DNA from: CAVPFA01 sp963703655 | GTDB lineage: Bacteria; Actinomycetota; Acidimicrobiia; Acidimicrobiales; Bog-793 | Length of the DNA stretch: 64,000 nt | Direction: 5' to 3' | NCBI GenBank assembly: GCA_963703655.1 | Contig: CAVPFA010000003.1 | Coordinates: 620,001-684,000, forward strand | Shown: piece after piece, positions 23,059 through 33,434 of the stretch | Layout of the letters: every line of letters starts with the position of its first letter | Position numbering within the stretch: position 1 is the first letter of the stretch | Translations under genes and position numbers: made by a program | The notes under the pieces: model-generated | The model's input: the letters and a program-made list of their open reading frames with translations, nothing else | The model's database searches: none | What the model was told of the DNA's origin: nothing

Positions 23059-25823
23059 ATGACCCGCGTCCGAAGGGCCCGAAGGTTCGAACCAGCCGAC
23101 GTCGCCGCCGTGGGAACGCTGTTCGCGATCCCGTTTATCGCGCTCTCGATCGCAGCTCTCGCCGGCTATCCCCTGCTCACCGGAGACGACCTGGTTCAGA
23201 GCTACCCGCTCTCGGTGCTGTCTGCCGCGATCATCTCCCACGGCCATCTGCCCGTCTACAACCCTTATCTCTGGTCCGGATCTCCTCTCCTCGCGGGGGC
23301 GAACGCGCACGTGCTCCTCCCCACCACGTTGCTGTTCACCTTCCTCCCGAATCTCGCCGCGTGGGTGCTGGGAGAGGCGCTGACGCTGGGTGCGGCCGCC
23401 ACCGGCTGCTACGTGCTGCTGCGCCGCAACGGGTGCCGAACGCTGTCGGCTGCGCTCGGCGGCGCCACGTTCGGGCTCGGCGGCTTCGTCTCCTCGCAAG
23501 TCGTCCACATCGATTTCGTGTCGGCCGCCGCCTCGGTGGTCTGGTGCCTCGTCGCGATCGACGGGATCGTCCGGGACGCGCCGTGGCGCCGGGCGGTGTG
23601 GGCGTTGTTGCTGGCGATCGCCACCGCGAACATCGGGCTCTCGGCGAGCCCCGACATCGTGATCGACGCCGTCCTGGCGGTTGCCGCCTACGCGGGCCAC
23701 CTGCTGATAGCCGCTCGAGGGACTCGACTGGCCTGCCTCGGCTGGAGCGCCGCCGGCACCGTCACAGGACTGCTCGTCGGCGCCGTCCAGTGGCTGCCGA
23801 CCGCCGAGTTCGTCGCCGTCTCCCAGCGTGTGCACGCCACCTACGCATTCGCGCGTCTTCCGGCTCGGTGTCGCCGGCGGAGCTGCTCGTCTCGCTCGTG
23901 CCCCATGTGCTGGGCGGGGGCCCCGTCGGGCTGGAGGCCTATACGGGGCCGTACAACCTCGCCGAGCTCGACGCCTACTGCGGGATCCTCTCGCTCGTCG
24001 CGATCGTGGCGCTGGCCATGAGATGGCGCTCCTCGAACGCCGCACGGTGGCGCGTCTGGTACCTCGTAGGTGGCCTGGGCGTGCTGTTGGCCCTCGGCGC
24101 GAACACGCCCCTGGAGCACGTCGTCGTCCACCTGCCCGTCGTCGGCGACCAGCGGCTCCCCAGCCGTGCGCTCATTCTCTTCTCGCTCGCGTCGTCGATG
24201 CTGCTCGGCTACTGGGTCGAAGAGCAGCTCGCGACCGAGCCCGGCGACGCGAGCCGGGCCGCCATGGCCGGCGGGGCGGTCGCGCCCGCCGTGGTGCTCG
24301 CCCTCGTCGCCCTTACTGCGGTGTCCGGCAAGCCGTACGGAGGGCTCCTCGATGGGATGCCGGGGGCGCGGTGGTCCCTGCGGGCCGTGGCGCCCTACCT
24401 CGGGGTGACCGCGGCCATCGCTCTGGTGGCGGCAGGAATCGTGATCCTCGGCCCGCGCTGGCCGCGCCGGCGGATCGCACGCGCGATAGCGGCGCTCGCC
24501 ATCGCAGACCTGCTCGTCTTCACGGCGAACCAGTCCTCGCTCGCGCCCGTCTCCGTGCGGGCGCTGGACTCGGGAAACCCTTTGCAGGCCCAGCTTGCCG
24601 CCCGGCTTCGACAGGGCGGTCGCTTCCTTCTCGTAGACCCGTCCCGGTCGGGCGGCACGGCTCTGGACCGGGTCGGCGCGTCGGACTTCGGTGTGCTGTC
24701 CGAGCTCGCCAGTGCCCAGGGGTACGGCTCGCTCACGTGGGGGCCGTACGCAGCCGCGACCGGCACCCACAGCCAGGACGACCTCGATCCTGCCGCCTTG
24801 GCCGGGAACGTCTTCGACTCCCTCGACGTCCGTGTGCTGCTGACGGTGCCGAGCGAGCTCTCGGTTCCCTTGAGGGGGACTGCGACGGGTGGGTCCGGTC
24901 CCGCACAGGTACCCGGCATCGGCGCGCCCCCGATCGCCGGCGTAGGCGCCGTCCCCTCGCCGGTGGATCTGGGAACCGGGCGGGCGGCGAACCGCTGGTT
25001 CGGGCGGGCGCTGCTGGTGCGTTCGGTCACCCTCGAGCTCTCCGGGCGCCCGCTGGCCGCGCAGACCCTCGCCTCGCTTGGCCGCGAGGTCCGCCTGCTG
25101 CCGGCAGTTGGTCGCCCGGGGCTCCCCGACCCGGCCGGCATCGCCCTCGACGGCTCGCACCGCGTCGCAGTCAGTTTCCGGGATTCGCGCCCGGTCGAAG
25201 GGCTGTCGATCTCTGACCCGCTCGGGCCTTCGGTCCGGATCGCCCGGGTGGTCGTCACGACGCGCTCTGGCGCCTCCTTCGGCCTCGACGGTGCGCTGTC
25301 GGCTGGCCTGACGGCGCCGCACTGGGTGGCCGCCGGGTACATCGGCCCGTTCGCCGTCTTCACGAACCAGAGGGCCATCGGCGGGTTCGCAGCGGCCGGG
25401 CCGACGGTCGGCACCAAGCCCGGGCTTCGCGCCCGTGTCGTCCGATCGTCCCCTTGGTCGCCGACCGAGACGGTGGCGATCACCTCGGCGGTCCCGGCCA
25501 CGATCCTGAGGTCCGTGGCCGACATCCCCGGTTGGCGGGCGACCGAGGACCACGACGGCCGCACCAGGGACGTCGTGCTGCACCGAGCCGGGCTCGTGCA
25601 GTCCTTCGAAGTGCCCGCCGGTTCGACGCTGGTCACCTTTGCCTACGACCCCCCGGGGCTCCGGACCGGGCTCGCCATGGCCGGCGCGGGGGTGGCGGGG
25701 TCACTCGTCCTCGCCATTGCAGCCCTCGCCCGGTCCGGCGGCCCGAGCCGGTCGCCCGGCCCAGGCGGCCCTGCCCGCCCGGCTGCGGACCGGGCACGCC
25801 GGCGGATGCGGCGTCGCGCGTGA
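23059..25823 (+). CDS. YfhO-like large membrane protein (one apparent frameshift)
   Basis: About 920 aa with many membrane helices. The N-terminal part contains the GT-C-like loop YPLLTGDDLVQSYPLSVLSA and YNPYLWSGSPLLAGAN, which match the YfhO/DUF6541-type family. The C-terminal 350 residues are a soluble, probably extracytoplasmic domain, followed by one last helix and a basic tail. YfhO in firmicutes helps glycosylate teichoic acid, so transfer of a lipid-linked sugar is likely here; the substrate is unknown. The frame changes at CGCGCG 23851-23856: removing two bases joins FA-SSGSVSPAELLVSL. It is convergent with the next gene and may form a wall or membrane glycan group with its two neighbours. 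Confidence 0.7.
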
Positions 25824-25836
25824 GCCGGCAAACTCC

Positions 25837-27037
25837 TCAGGGCGAAAATGCAACCGGCGACGCGGACGGTCCCGGCGCCTCCGCCCGATGCCCTTGGAGC
25901 TCGAGCCGGCGCCGCCTCGCAAGCAGCACGGCGACGCCGAGGAGGAACGCGAGCATCGCCCACAGGTACGAATCGCCGACGATCAGCTCCCACGGCTTCT
26001 CGTGGAGGCCGCGGTCGTGGCGCGGTACCCACCAGATCGGGCGGGCCCAGAAGAACAGGGCGATGGCCACCGCCCATCTCCTCCCGCGGGCGGGTGCGTC
26101 CGTGCCGAGGGCGAACCACCCGATCGCCGGCACCGCCCAAACGAGATGGTGGGACCAGGTGATGGGAGAGACGATGAGCCCGGTCACGGCACAGACCAGG
26201 ATGCCGAGCATCGGCGACGACGCGTGGTTGGCCCACGCCGCAAGGCCCAGTCCGCCCAGACCGACCACGATCGTCACCGACCACAGCACGCCGGGCGCGA
26301 CCGGGCCGTGGGCGATCCGCATCGCGGCGCTCTTCAGGTTCTGGTCGCTGATGGACAGGAGGCCGCCCGCACGCGACGCTATGAAGGCGTCCCGGGTCCA
26401 GAACAACCACGACGCGCGGGGCGCGACTGCGAACCCGACGGCGCCGCACGAGACGAAGGTCGCGACCGCCCAGCAGGCGGCGCGGGCCTGACGCGTCACG
26501 AGGAGGTACGGGACGAAGATCAAGGGCGTGAGCTTGATCGCAGCCGCGATGCCGGTGAGCACGCCGCGTGGAAGCCTCCTCGAGGTGAGCCCGAGGTCCG
26601 TCACGACGAGGGCCACGACGAAGACGTTCAGCTGGCCGAGGTAGATGTTGACCAGCGCCGGGTCGAGCAGGATCGCCGGAGCGACGAGCGCGGCGGCCCA
26701 GAACCGGCAGCGGGACTTGGGCAGATCGGGACGAGTCGCACGGATGCTGGCGTAGAGCAACCAGAACATGCCGGCGACGTTGGCGAGACCCCAGAGGACC
26801 TGAGCGGCCTCGCGGCGGAAGCTGCGCGAGAGGCGCGAACAAGAGGGCCGCGAACGGAGGATAGGTGAAATACAGGTTCGTTCCCTCGAGCCTCAGCGAG
26901 TAAAGGTCGGGACTCGAAGCGTGCGCCCCGCCCATGAGATAGACGTCGATGTCGACCTGGCGGCCGTGAACTGCGAGCCCGACGGCGAGGCCGAGTGCGG
27001 AGACGACCGATACGGCACAGACGATGCGCGTTCTCAC
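25837..27037 (-). CDS. GT87-like membrane mannosyltransferase (one apparent frameshift)
   Basis: About 399 aa with around ten membrane helices. The first loop holds HGRQVDIDVYLMGGAHAS with the acidic pair expected in GT-C enzymes. Later blocks are YLGQLNVFVVALVVTDLGL and SPITWSHHLVWAVPAIGW, typical of DUF2029/GT87 proteins such as actinobacterial alpha-1,2-mannosyltransferases. The start is GTG 27037 with AAAGGAG three bases upstream, 15 bp after tRNA-Tyr. One extra base near 26810-26818 separates LAPLAQLP from REAAQVLWGLANVAGM; correction gives a continuous protein. The role in a mannan or glycolipid is inferred from family and neighbours. Confidence 0.75.
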
Positions 27038-27051
27038 GTGCTCCTTTGACG

Positions 27052-27133
27052 TGGGCCGGGAAGGATTCGAACCTTCGAAGGCGATGCCAGCAGATTTACA
27101 GTCTGCTCCCGTTGGCCACTTGGGTACCGACCC
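27052..27133 (-). tRNA. tRNA-Tyr (anticodon GTA)
   Basis: An 82-nt class II tRNA on the minus strand. The acceptor GGGTCGG (27133-27127) pairs with CCGGCCC (27059-27053), discriminator A. The anticodon stem CAGA/TCTG with loop CTGTAAA gives GTA, and there is a long variable arm before the T-arm GAAGGTTCGAATCCTTC. TATCGT upstream on the minus strand may be its -10. Confidence 0.94.
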
Positions 27134-27187
27134 GTCGGCCCGACACGATAGCGGCCGGAGCTTGGCGCGGCTTGCTAGCGTGCGGGC

Positions 27188-27676
27188 GTGCCGAGCTTCG
27201 ACGTCACCTCCGAGGTCGACCTGCAGGAGGTGCGCAACGCGGTCGACCAGGCAGGGCGCGAGGTCGCCACCCGTTTCGATTTCAAGAACACCGGTGCGAG
27301 CGTGGAGCTGAAAGGAAACGAGATCCTTTTGAACGCACCGACAGAGGACCGCCGGCGCGCGCTCGTCCAGGTGCTCGAGGAGAAGCTGGTGCGCCGGCAG
27401 GTGTCGCTGAAGGCCGTCTCCTACGGCAAGATCGAGGAAGCCTCACGCGGGGCTCTGCGCCAGAGCGCCGCACTTAGCGCCGGCATCTCGTCGGACCATG
27501 CCAAGAAGATCAACAAGATCATCAAGGATCTCGGCCTCAAGGGTGTCCAGTCCCAGACCCAGGGCGACCAGGTGCGCGTCACCGGCAAGAAGCGTGACGA
27601 CCTGCAGGCTGTGATCGCAGCCCTGAAGGAAGCGGACCTCGAGATCCCCCTGCAGTTCGGGAACTTCCGGGACTGA
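27188..27676 (+). CDS. yajQ: YajQ family nucleotide-binding protein
   Basis: This 162-aa protein begins (V)MPSFDVTSEVDLQEVRNAVD and carries the two ferredoxin-like folds of YajQ, with RFDFKNTGASVEL (29-41) and KKINKIIKDLGLKGVQSQTQ. YajQ proteins bind nucleotides or nucleic acid, and some bind c-di-GMP and act as effectors. The length is normal. The start is GTG at 27188. It is a single gene convergent with the HAD gene. The link to c-di-GMP is of interest because an RsiG-like protein also occurs in this window. Confidence 0.93.
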   Translation: MPSFDVTSEVDLQEVRNAVDQAGREVATRFDFKNTGASVELKGNEILLNAPTEDRRRALVQVLEEKLVRRQVSLKAVSYGKIEEASRGALRQSAALSAGISSDHAKKINKIIKDLGLKGVQSQTQGDQVRVTGKKRDDLQAVIAALKEADLEIPLQFGNFRD

Positions 27677-27681
27677 GTGCC

Positions 27682-28179
27682 TCAGCCGTAGTAGCCCGAG
27701 TGGACGTACAGGCAGGGCACGCCTTCGGACTCGAACATCTCGAGATTGGCGGGGTCGTCCTCCACCGCCAGTTGCAGCTCGAAACCGTACCTTCTCAACC
27801 CCAACGTCTCCGCCCGCTTGAAGTCCCTGGACGACAGCCTGTCTCCGGGCTCGCGCATGACGAGCAGGTCGTAGCGCAAGGCGTGAGAGGCCAGCCATTC
27901 GAGCGTCTGGGCACGCACCCTCGCCGGCCGCGCCGTCAGCAGGACCACCGCGAGCTCGGGGTCGAGGAGCTCGAGCAGCCTGGCGACCTCGGGAATGATC
28001 GGGTCCTCCCCGCACGTCGCGAAAAACGCGTCCCAGTCACGCCTGAGCCCGGCCAGATGGTGCTGGCGGCCGGACGCGTCGGCGAGCACCCCGTCGATGT
28101 CGAAGATGACAGCGGGGCCCGGTCCCCTGGGGGCGGCACGCCAGGTCCAGGTTCCCGGGTACTCGGGCCCGGCGCTCAC
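27682..28179 (-). CDS. HAD-superfamily phosphatase-like protein
   Basis: The 165-aa product has motif I FDIDGVLADASGRQHH (two catalytic Asp), motif II in VVLLTARP, and AVEDDPANLEMFESEG as motif III/IV. It is short and lacks a large cap, like the small HAD phosphatases related to polynucleotide or nucleotide phosphatase domains. The GTG at 28179 overlaps the acs stop by four bases (GTGA), so it is translationally coupled to acs. The substrate is unknown. Confidence 0.8.
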   Translation of the reverse strand: MSAGPEYPGTWTWRAAPRGPGPAVIFDIDGVLADASGRQHHLAGLRRDWDAFFATCGEDPIIPEVARLLELLDPELAVVLLTARPARVRAQTLEWLASHALRYDLLVMREPGDRLSSRDFKRAETLGLRRYGFELQLAVEDDPANLEMFESEGVPCLYVHSGYYG

Positions 28180-30167
28180 TCCTCGCCGCCGCCGGCGGCG
28201 CGCCGGCGGAGCTCGGTCACCACGGCCGGGTCCGCGAGCGTGGTCGTGTCGCCGAGGTCGCGGCCCTCGGCCACGTCTTTCAGCAGCCGCCGCATGATCT
28301 TTCCCGAACGCGTCTTCGGCAGGTCGTCGGTGAAGATGATGACCCGAGGCCGGGCGATCGCCCCGATCTTCTCGGCGACGTGGGCGCGCAGGGCTTCTCC
28401 GTGCTCGCTGTCGACTTCGAAGCCGTGCTTCAACGTCACGAAGGCGATGATCGCCTGCCCCGTCGTCGCGTCGCTGGCGCCGACGACCGCCGCCTCCGCA
28501 ACGCTCGGGTGGTCGACGAGAGCGGACTCCACCTCGGTCGTGGACACGCGGTGGCCCGAGACGTTCATGACGTCGTCGACCCGCCCGAGCAGCCACAGGT
28601 AACCGTCCTCGTCGACCTTGGCACCGTCGCCCGCGAAGTAGCGACCGTCGAAACGCGCCCAGTAAGTCTGCACGTAACGCTCGGGGTCGCCGTAGATGCC
28701 GCGCAGCATCGCCGGCCACGGGCGGGTGAGAGTCAGGTAGCCGCCACCTCGCTCCACCGCCCTTCCGGCATCGTCCACCACCTCGGCACCGATCCCCGGC
28801 AACGGGAACGTCGCGCTCCCCGGCTTGAGGGTCGTTATGCCGGGCAGGGGCGAGATCATGATGGCGCCGGTCTCGGTCTGCCACCACGTGTCGACCACCG
28901 GGCAGCGGCCACCGCCGATCTCCTGCCAGTACCAGATCCAGGCCTCCGGGTTGATCGGTTCGCCCACCGAGCCGAGCAGCCGAATGCTCGACAGGTCGTG
29001 CGCAGCGGGGTACCTCTCTCCCCACTTCATGAAGGTACGAATGGCTGTCGGAGCCGTGTACAGAGTGGTGACCCCGTAGCGCTCGACGACCGACCACCAG
29101 CGGTCCCGGTCCGGGAAGTCGGGCGTCCCCTCGTAAAGGACGCTCGTGGCGCCGTTCGCGAGCGGGCCGTAGACGATGTAGCTGTGCCCGGTGACCCAGC
29201 CGATGTCGGCGGCACACCAGTAGACGTCGGTCTCCGGCTTCAGGTCGAAGACGGTCCGGTGCGTGAAGGCGACCTGGGTGAGGTAGCCACCGGTGGTGTG
29301 CATGATCCCCTTCGGACGCGCTGTGGTGCCCGAGGTGTAGAGCAAGAAGAGCAGGTCCTCGGCGTCCATCGCCTCGGGCGGGCTGTGCGGGTCCTGGCCG
29401 GAGACCAGCTCGTGCCACCACCGGTCACGCCCCGGTTGCATCACGACGTCGGTCGCCGCGTCGCCGAGGCGGCGTACGACGAGAACGTTCTCGATGGACC
29501 GGGCGCCGCCGGACAGCGCGTGGTCGGCGTTGCGCTTCAGCTCGACGGCGTGCCCGCGGCGCCACCCCCCGTCCGCGGTGATGAGCAGCCGTGCGCTCGC
29601 GTCCTCGATCCGGTCGCGCAACGCGTCGGCGGAGAACCCGCCGAACACGACCGAGTGCGCCGCCCCGATCCGCGCGCACGCCAGCATCGCGACGGGGAGC
29701 TCAGGGATCATCGGCATGTAAATGGCCACGCGGTCGCCCCGCTCGACGCCTAGCGCCCGCAGCGCGTTGGCGCACCGCCCCACCTCGTCGAGGAGCTCGG
29801 CGTAGGTGATCGTCCGACGATCCCCGGGCTCTCCCTCGAAATGGAACGCCACCCGGTCGCCGAGGCCCGCCTCGACGTGGCGGTCGAGGCAGTTGAAGGC
29901 GACGTTCAACCGGCCGCCGACAAACCACTTCGCGAACGGTGGCTGCCAGTCGAGGACCTGCTCCCATGGCTCGAACCAGGTCAGGGCCTTTGCCTGGTCG
30001 GCCCAGAAAGCCTCCCGGTCCCCCGCCGCCTGCTCGAACATCGCCCGGTCGCGGACGACCGCCGACCGGGCGAACTCCTCCGGCGGAGGGAACGTCCGAA
30101 GCTCGGCGAGGTAGTCCTCGATCGCCGCGCCGTGCTGTTCGACCTGGTGTCCGGTCGGGTCGCTCAT
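28176..30167 (-). CDS. acs: Acetyl-CoA synthetase
   Basis: A 663-aa AMP-forming acetate-CoA ligase. The nucleotide-binding motif YTSGTTARPKGIMHTTGGYL, the acetate-pocket motif VDTWWQTETGAIMI, the hinge YFAGDGAKVDEDGYLWLLGR and the C-terminal KTRSGKIMRR are all present; the Lys in SGK is the one normally acetylated to switch the enzyme off. The ATG at 30167 follows GGAGG. Earlier in-frame codons lack a binding site. The length matches family members (about 650 aa). It is divergent from the 1043-aa fusion gene and coupled to the HAD gene. Confidence 0.96.
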   Translation of the reverse strand: MSDPTGHQVEQHGAAIEDYLAELRTFPPPEEFARSAVVRDRAMFEQAAGDREAFWADQAKALTWFEPWEQVLDWQPPFAKWFVGGRLNVAFNCLDRHVEAGLGDRVAFHFEGEPGDRRTITYAELLDEVGRCANALRALGVERGDRVAIYMPMIPELPVAMLACARIGAAHSVVFGGFSADALRDRIEDASARLLITADGGWRRGHAVELKRNADHALSGGARSIENVLVVRRLGDAATDVVMQPGRDRWWHELVSGQDPHSPPEAMDAEDLLFLLYTSGTTARPKGIMHTTGGYLTQVAFTHRTVFDLKPETDVYWCAADIGWVTGHSYIVYGPLANGATSVLYEGTPDFPDRDRWWSVVERYGVTTLYTAPTAIRTFMKWGERYPAAHDLSSIRLLGSVGEPINPEAWIWYWQEIGGGRCPVVDTWWQTETGAIMISPLPGITTLKPGSATFPLPGIGAEVVDDAGRAVERGGGYLTLTRPWPAMLRGIYGDPERYVQTYWARFDGRYFAGDGAKVDEDGYLWLLGRVDDVMNVSGHRVSTTEVESALVDHPSVAEAAVVGASDATTGQAIIAFVTLKHGFEVDSEHGEALRAHVAEKIGAIARPRVIIFTDDLPKTRSGKIMRRLLKDVAEGRDLGDTTTLADPAVVTELRRRAAGGGEE

Positions 30168-30291
30168 CGTCCCTCCGTGGTAGCTGCGCCGGCCACGCCG
30201 GCGCGTCCATGGCCAGCTGGGCGCCGGTTTGCCGGCCCCCGTGGCCCACGCTACCGACCTGCGGCCTGGCTGACTGTAACAATGGGAGGAC

Positions 30292-33200
30292 ATGGCCGAC
30301 GAAAATTCTCGTCACGCCGAGGTGGCCCATCTCCTCGACCACGACCACCCTCGAGGTCTCGACACCGACCTCCGACCGGTTCCCAGCCCGCCACCGGACG
30401 AGGTCGACTACGCGCCTGTTGCGAGCGTCGTGGTCCCCGTCGGCTCGCGGGTGATCGTCGTGAGCGACCTCTTCCTCGGTGCGAGCCGGACCAACGCATC
30501 CGGCTCGGCCTCCGTCGAGCTTGCCCGCGCGCTGGAGCGTGCCGAGGGTCCGGGCGCTCTCGTCGTCGCCGGCAACGCGTTCGACCTGCTCGTCCCGGCG
30601 GGAGGCGACCCGGCCGCTGCGCTCGGGGCGCACGAGGAGCTTCGCCTCGCACTGACCGACTATCTCGCGGCGGACCGCAGCCGCCGTGCGATCCTCCTCC
30701 CGGGCAACCGCGACCGGGCGGTGCTGTACGACGCCGCCGCAAATGCCGCTGTCATCGCCGCCGGTTTCGAGGTCGCGCTCGGCGCCCAGCTTCAGGTGGC
30801 GACGGCCGCGGGCCCGAAGCGGGTCTGCGTCGACCCGGGATGGAGGTACGACGACCGCAACGCCTTCGTGGACCCCGCGGATGAACGCGACACTCCTTTG
30901 GGTCATCATGCCGTGTCGGAGATCCTGCCGGCGTTGGCGGGGTCGACCTCGACCTGGCTGGACGGCATCGACCGGCTGGCCGATCCCTCGGGCCTGCCCC
31001 GTTTCGTGGCCTCCCGTTTCACCTACCGTCGGATCGCGAGATGGCTGTGGTGGCTGCTGGTCCCCATTGCGGCCTCGTTCTTCGCGAGACTTCCCGACTA
31101 CTGGCTCTTGGGCGTGCCGGCAAAGCTCGAGCCCTTCTCGTCCCGGCTGCTCGGGGTGGCGGTCACCCTCGTGATCGAGGTGGTCGTGACCGGCATCGTG
31201 CTCGCCGTGGTCAACCACCGGGTTTGGCACTCGGCCGGGCGCTCGCTGCTCGGCCCGCCGGCTCACCGGGCCAACGACTGCGCCCGTGAGGCGTCTCGCC
31301 CCATCCTGGCCGCCGGTGGCGTCGGCCTCGTCACCGGGCACACCCTCCAGCCCGAGCTCGCGAGGGTCGGCCAGGGCTTTTACGCCAACACCGGCGCATG
31401 TGGCGAAGTCGTCGAGGAACGTCCTTCCCGGCTCGGTCTGCCTCCGGTGTTCGTCCACCTCCAGCAGGTCTCCTGGGTCGAGATCGAGGCGGGCGCCGAG
31501 GTGCACGCGAGGCTCCTCCTCTCCCGCAATTACCTACGACCGGCGACGGTCCTGGAGCGCTTCGCTGCCGGGAGGATGCCGCACTCGGGCGGGGAGCCGG
31601 AAGTGGTCGCTTCGTACCCGGGGGGCCTCGTCTGGCCGCCGGTGCCCAATCTCGTGTGCCGCCTCAGGCGGGTGCGACGTCTCGCCGCGGCCGGGATCGC
31701 CGTATTGGGCCTCGCCGACCTCGTGTCGGCCGTCGTACCTCCACAGGTCCGGGGACGGCTCCATCCGCTGCTGGGATACATACCGCTCGGGGTGAGCGAG
31801 GCGGCCGGCGCCCTCGTCGCGCTCGCCGGCGTCGGGTTGCTCGCTCTCGCCCGCGGCGTCCGGCGGGGCCAGCGGTCGGCTTGGCTCGTCTCGATGCTGC
31901 TGCTCGCGGGCACCGTCGCCTTGCACCTGATAAGGCACGGCGAGGTTGTGCAGTCGATCGCCGCCCTGGCGCTGGTGGTCCTGCTGTGGTGGTCGAGGCG
32001 GTCGTTCCGGGCACGCTTCGACCTGCCTTCGATGCGGGCCGGCCTCGCGACGCTCTTCGGTGGCGTCGTGGCCGTCACCATCATCGGAGCGACGATCCTT
32101 TGGGACGTCATCCCGACCCACCCCAGCGACCGCTCCATCTCCTGGACTCAGGCGTGGTGGGCGACCGCGGGCCGGCTCGTCGGGATCCGGACGGTGCCGC
32201 TCAATCCTCGCGTGGACGCCTTCTTGAACCCGGCTCTGCTCGCCGTCGGCCTCGGACTGGCGGCGGTCGCCCTAGTGCTCGCCTTCCGCCCGGTCGTGGA
32301 CCGCCGGCGCTCCGGCGGCCGCACCGACACCACCGAACGCGCTGCGGACGTCGTCCGCCGAAGGGGCACGGGCACGCTCGACTACTTTGCCCTGCGCAGC
32401 GACAAGCAGTCCTTCCTCGAACGCGACGGCCTGGTGGCCTATGCGATCTACGGCGGTATCTGCCTGGTCTCCCCCGATCCGATCTGCGCGCCCGAGGAGC
32501 GCGACGAGCTCTGGGCGGCGTTTCGCCGCTACGCGGACGACCACGGCTGGCCGGTGGCGGTGCTCGGGGCGGGGGAGCAATGGCTGGGTGTCTACCGTCG
32601 CTCGGGCATGCACGAGCGCTACATCGGCGACGAGGGGGTCGTGGACGTCCGGACCTTCTCGCTGGACGGAGGAACCCGCAAAGGCCTGCGCCAAGCCGTA
32701 AACCGCATCGCCAAGTACGGCTACACCATCACCTTCCACGACCCGGCCCGGATGGATCCCGCGCTCGAGGACGCGGTGCGGGCGATCATGGTCAAAAGGC
32801 GCCGCGGAGAGGTCGAGCGGGGCTTCTCGATGACGCTCGGCCGCATCTTCGACCCTCGCGACCAGGGCCTGCTGCTCGCGATCGCCCATGGCCCTGACGG
32901 CAACCCCGTGGCGTTCTGCCAGTTCGTGCCGGCGCCCGGCATCCACGGATACTCCCTCGACCTCATGCGCCGTGACGACGGCGAGCATCCGAACGGCCTG
33001 CTCGACTTCGTCCTCGTGCGCACGATCGAGCGGCTGCGCGGGAACGGGGACGAGCACCTCGGGCTCAACTTCGCCGCCATGCGAGCCGTCCTCGCCGGGG
33101 AGGACGGCGGCGGGCTGCAGCGCTGGCTCCTGAGGCGGATGTCGGACTCGATGCAGATCGAGTCATTATGGCGCTTCAACGCCAAATTCGGCCCCGACTG

Positions 33201-33423
33201 GCAGCCGCGATACGTGGTGTGGGACGCGGCCGAGAACACGCTCCCGACTGCGCTCGCCATCGCCCGCGCGGAGTCCTTCTGGGAGCTTCCTCTGATCGGC
33301 AGGTTCTTCCAGCCTCCCTCCACCGATGACGGCATGGAACGCGTCGGAGAGTCGGCGGCGGCCTCTCGGGCCGCGGCCGGTGTCGCCGGCTCCACGCGGC
33401 CGGCGGGTCACCGCTCTGCGTGA
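30292..33423 (+). CDS. Fusion of a degenerate calcineurin-like phosphoesterase, a membrane domain and an MprF-like DUF2156 domain
   Basis: A 1043-aa intact protein with GGGAGG before its ATG. Residues about 50-440 resemble UDP-diacylglucosamine-hydrolase-type metallophosphoesterases: IVVSDLFLG (52-63), VVAGNAFDLL (91-100), LLPGNRDRA (135-143) and VTGHTLQPEL. Most metal ligands differ from the canonical motif: SDLH is SDLF61, GD is GN95, GNHD is GNRD and GHTH is GHTL. Two membrane helices interrupt this part (about 245-310) and about six more follow (about 460-660). Residues about 690-1010 are a DUF2156 acyltransferase fold as in the C-terminus of MprF/LysX lysyl-phosphatidylglycerol synthases (LDYFALRSDKQSFLERDG; HLGLNFAAMRAVLAG). 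A role in aminoacylation of membrane lipid is inferred. The phosphoesterase part is probably non-catalytic. Confidence 0.8.
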   Translation: MADENSRHAEVAHLLDHDHPRGLDTDLRPVPSPPPDEVDYAPVASVVVPVGSRVIVVSDLFLGASRTNASGSASVELARALERAEGPGALVVAGNAFDLLVPAGGDPAAALGAHEELRLALTDYLAADRSRRAILLPGNRDRAVLYDAAANAAVIAAGFEVALGAQLQVATAAGPKRVCVDPGWRYDDRNAFVDPADERDTPLGHHAVSEILPALAGSTSTWLDGIDRLADPSGLPRFVASRFTYRRIARWLWWLLVPIAASFFARLPDYWLLGVPAKLEPFSSRLLGVAVTLVIEVVVTGIVLAVVNHRVWHSAGRSLLGPPAHRANDCAREASRPILAAGGVGLVTGHTLQPELARVGQGFYANTGACGEVVEERPSRLGLPPVFVHLQQVSWVEIEAGAEVHARLLLSRNYLRPATVLERFAAGRMPHSGGEPEVVASYPGGLVWPPVPNLVCRLRRVRRLAAAGIAVLGLADLVSAVVPPQVRGRLHPLLGYIPLGVSEAAGALVALAGVGLLALARGVRRGQRSAWLVSMLLLAGTVALHLIRHGEVVQSIAALALVVLLWWSRRSFRARFDLPSMRAGLATLFGGVVAVTIIGATILWDVIPTHPSDRSISWTQAWWATAGRLVGIRTVPLNPRVDAFLNPALLAVGLGLAAVALVLAFRPVVDRRRSGGRTDTTERAADVVRRRGTGTLDYFALRSDKQSFLERDGLVAYAIYGGICLVSPDPICAPEERDELWAAFRRYADDHGWPVAVLGAGEQWLGVYRRSGMHERYIGDEGVVDVRTFSLDGGTRKGLRQAVNRIAKYGYTITFHDPARMDPALEDAVRAIMVKRRRGEVERGFSMTLGRIFDPRDQGLLLAIAHGPDGNPVAFCQFVPAPGIHGYSLDLMRRDDGEHPNGLLDFVLVRTIERLRGNGDEHLGLNFAAMRAVLAGEDGGGLQRWLLRRMSDSMQIESLWRFNAKFGPDWQPRYVVWDAAENTLPTALAIARAESFWELPLIGRFFQPPSTDDGMERVGESAAASRAAAGVAGSTRPAGHRSA

Positions 33424-33434
33424 CGACGGGCGCC

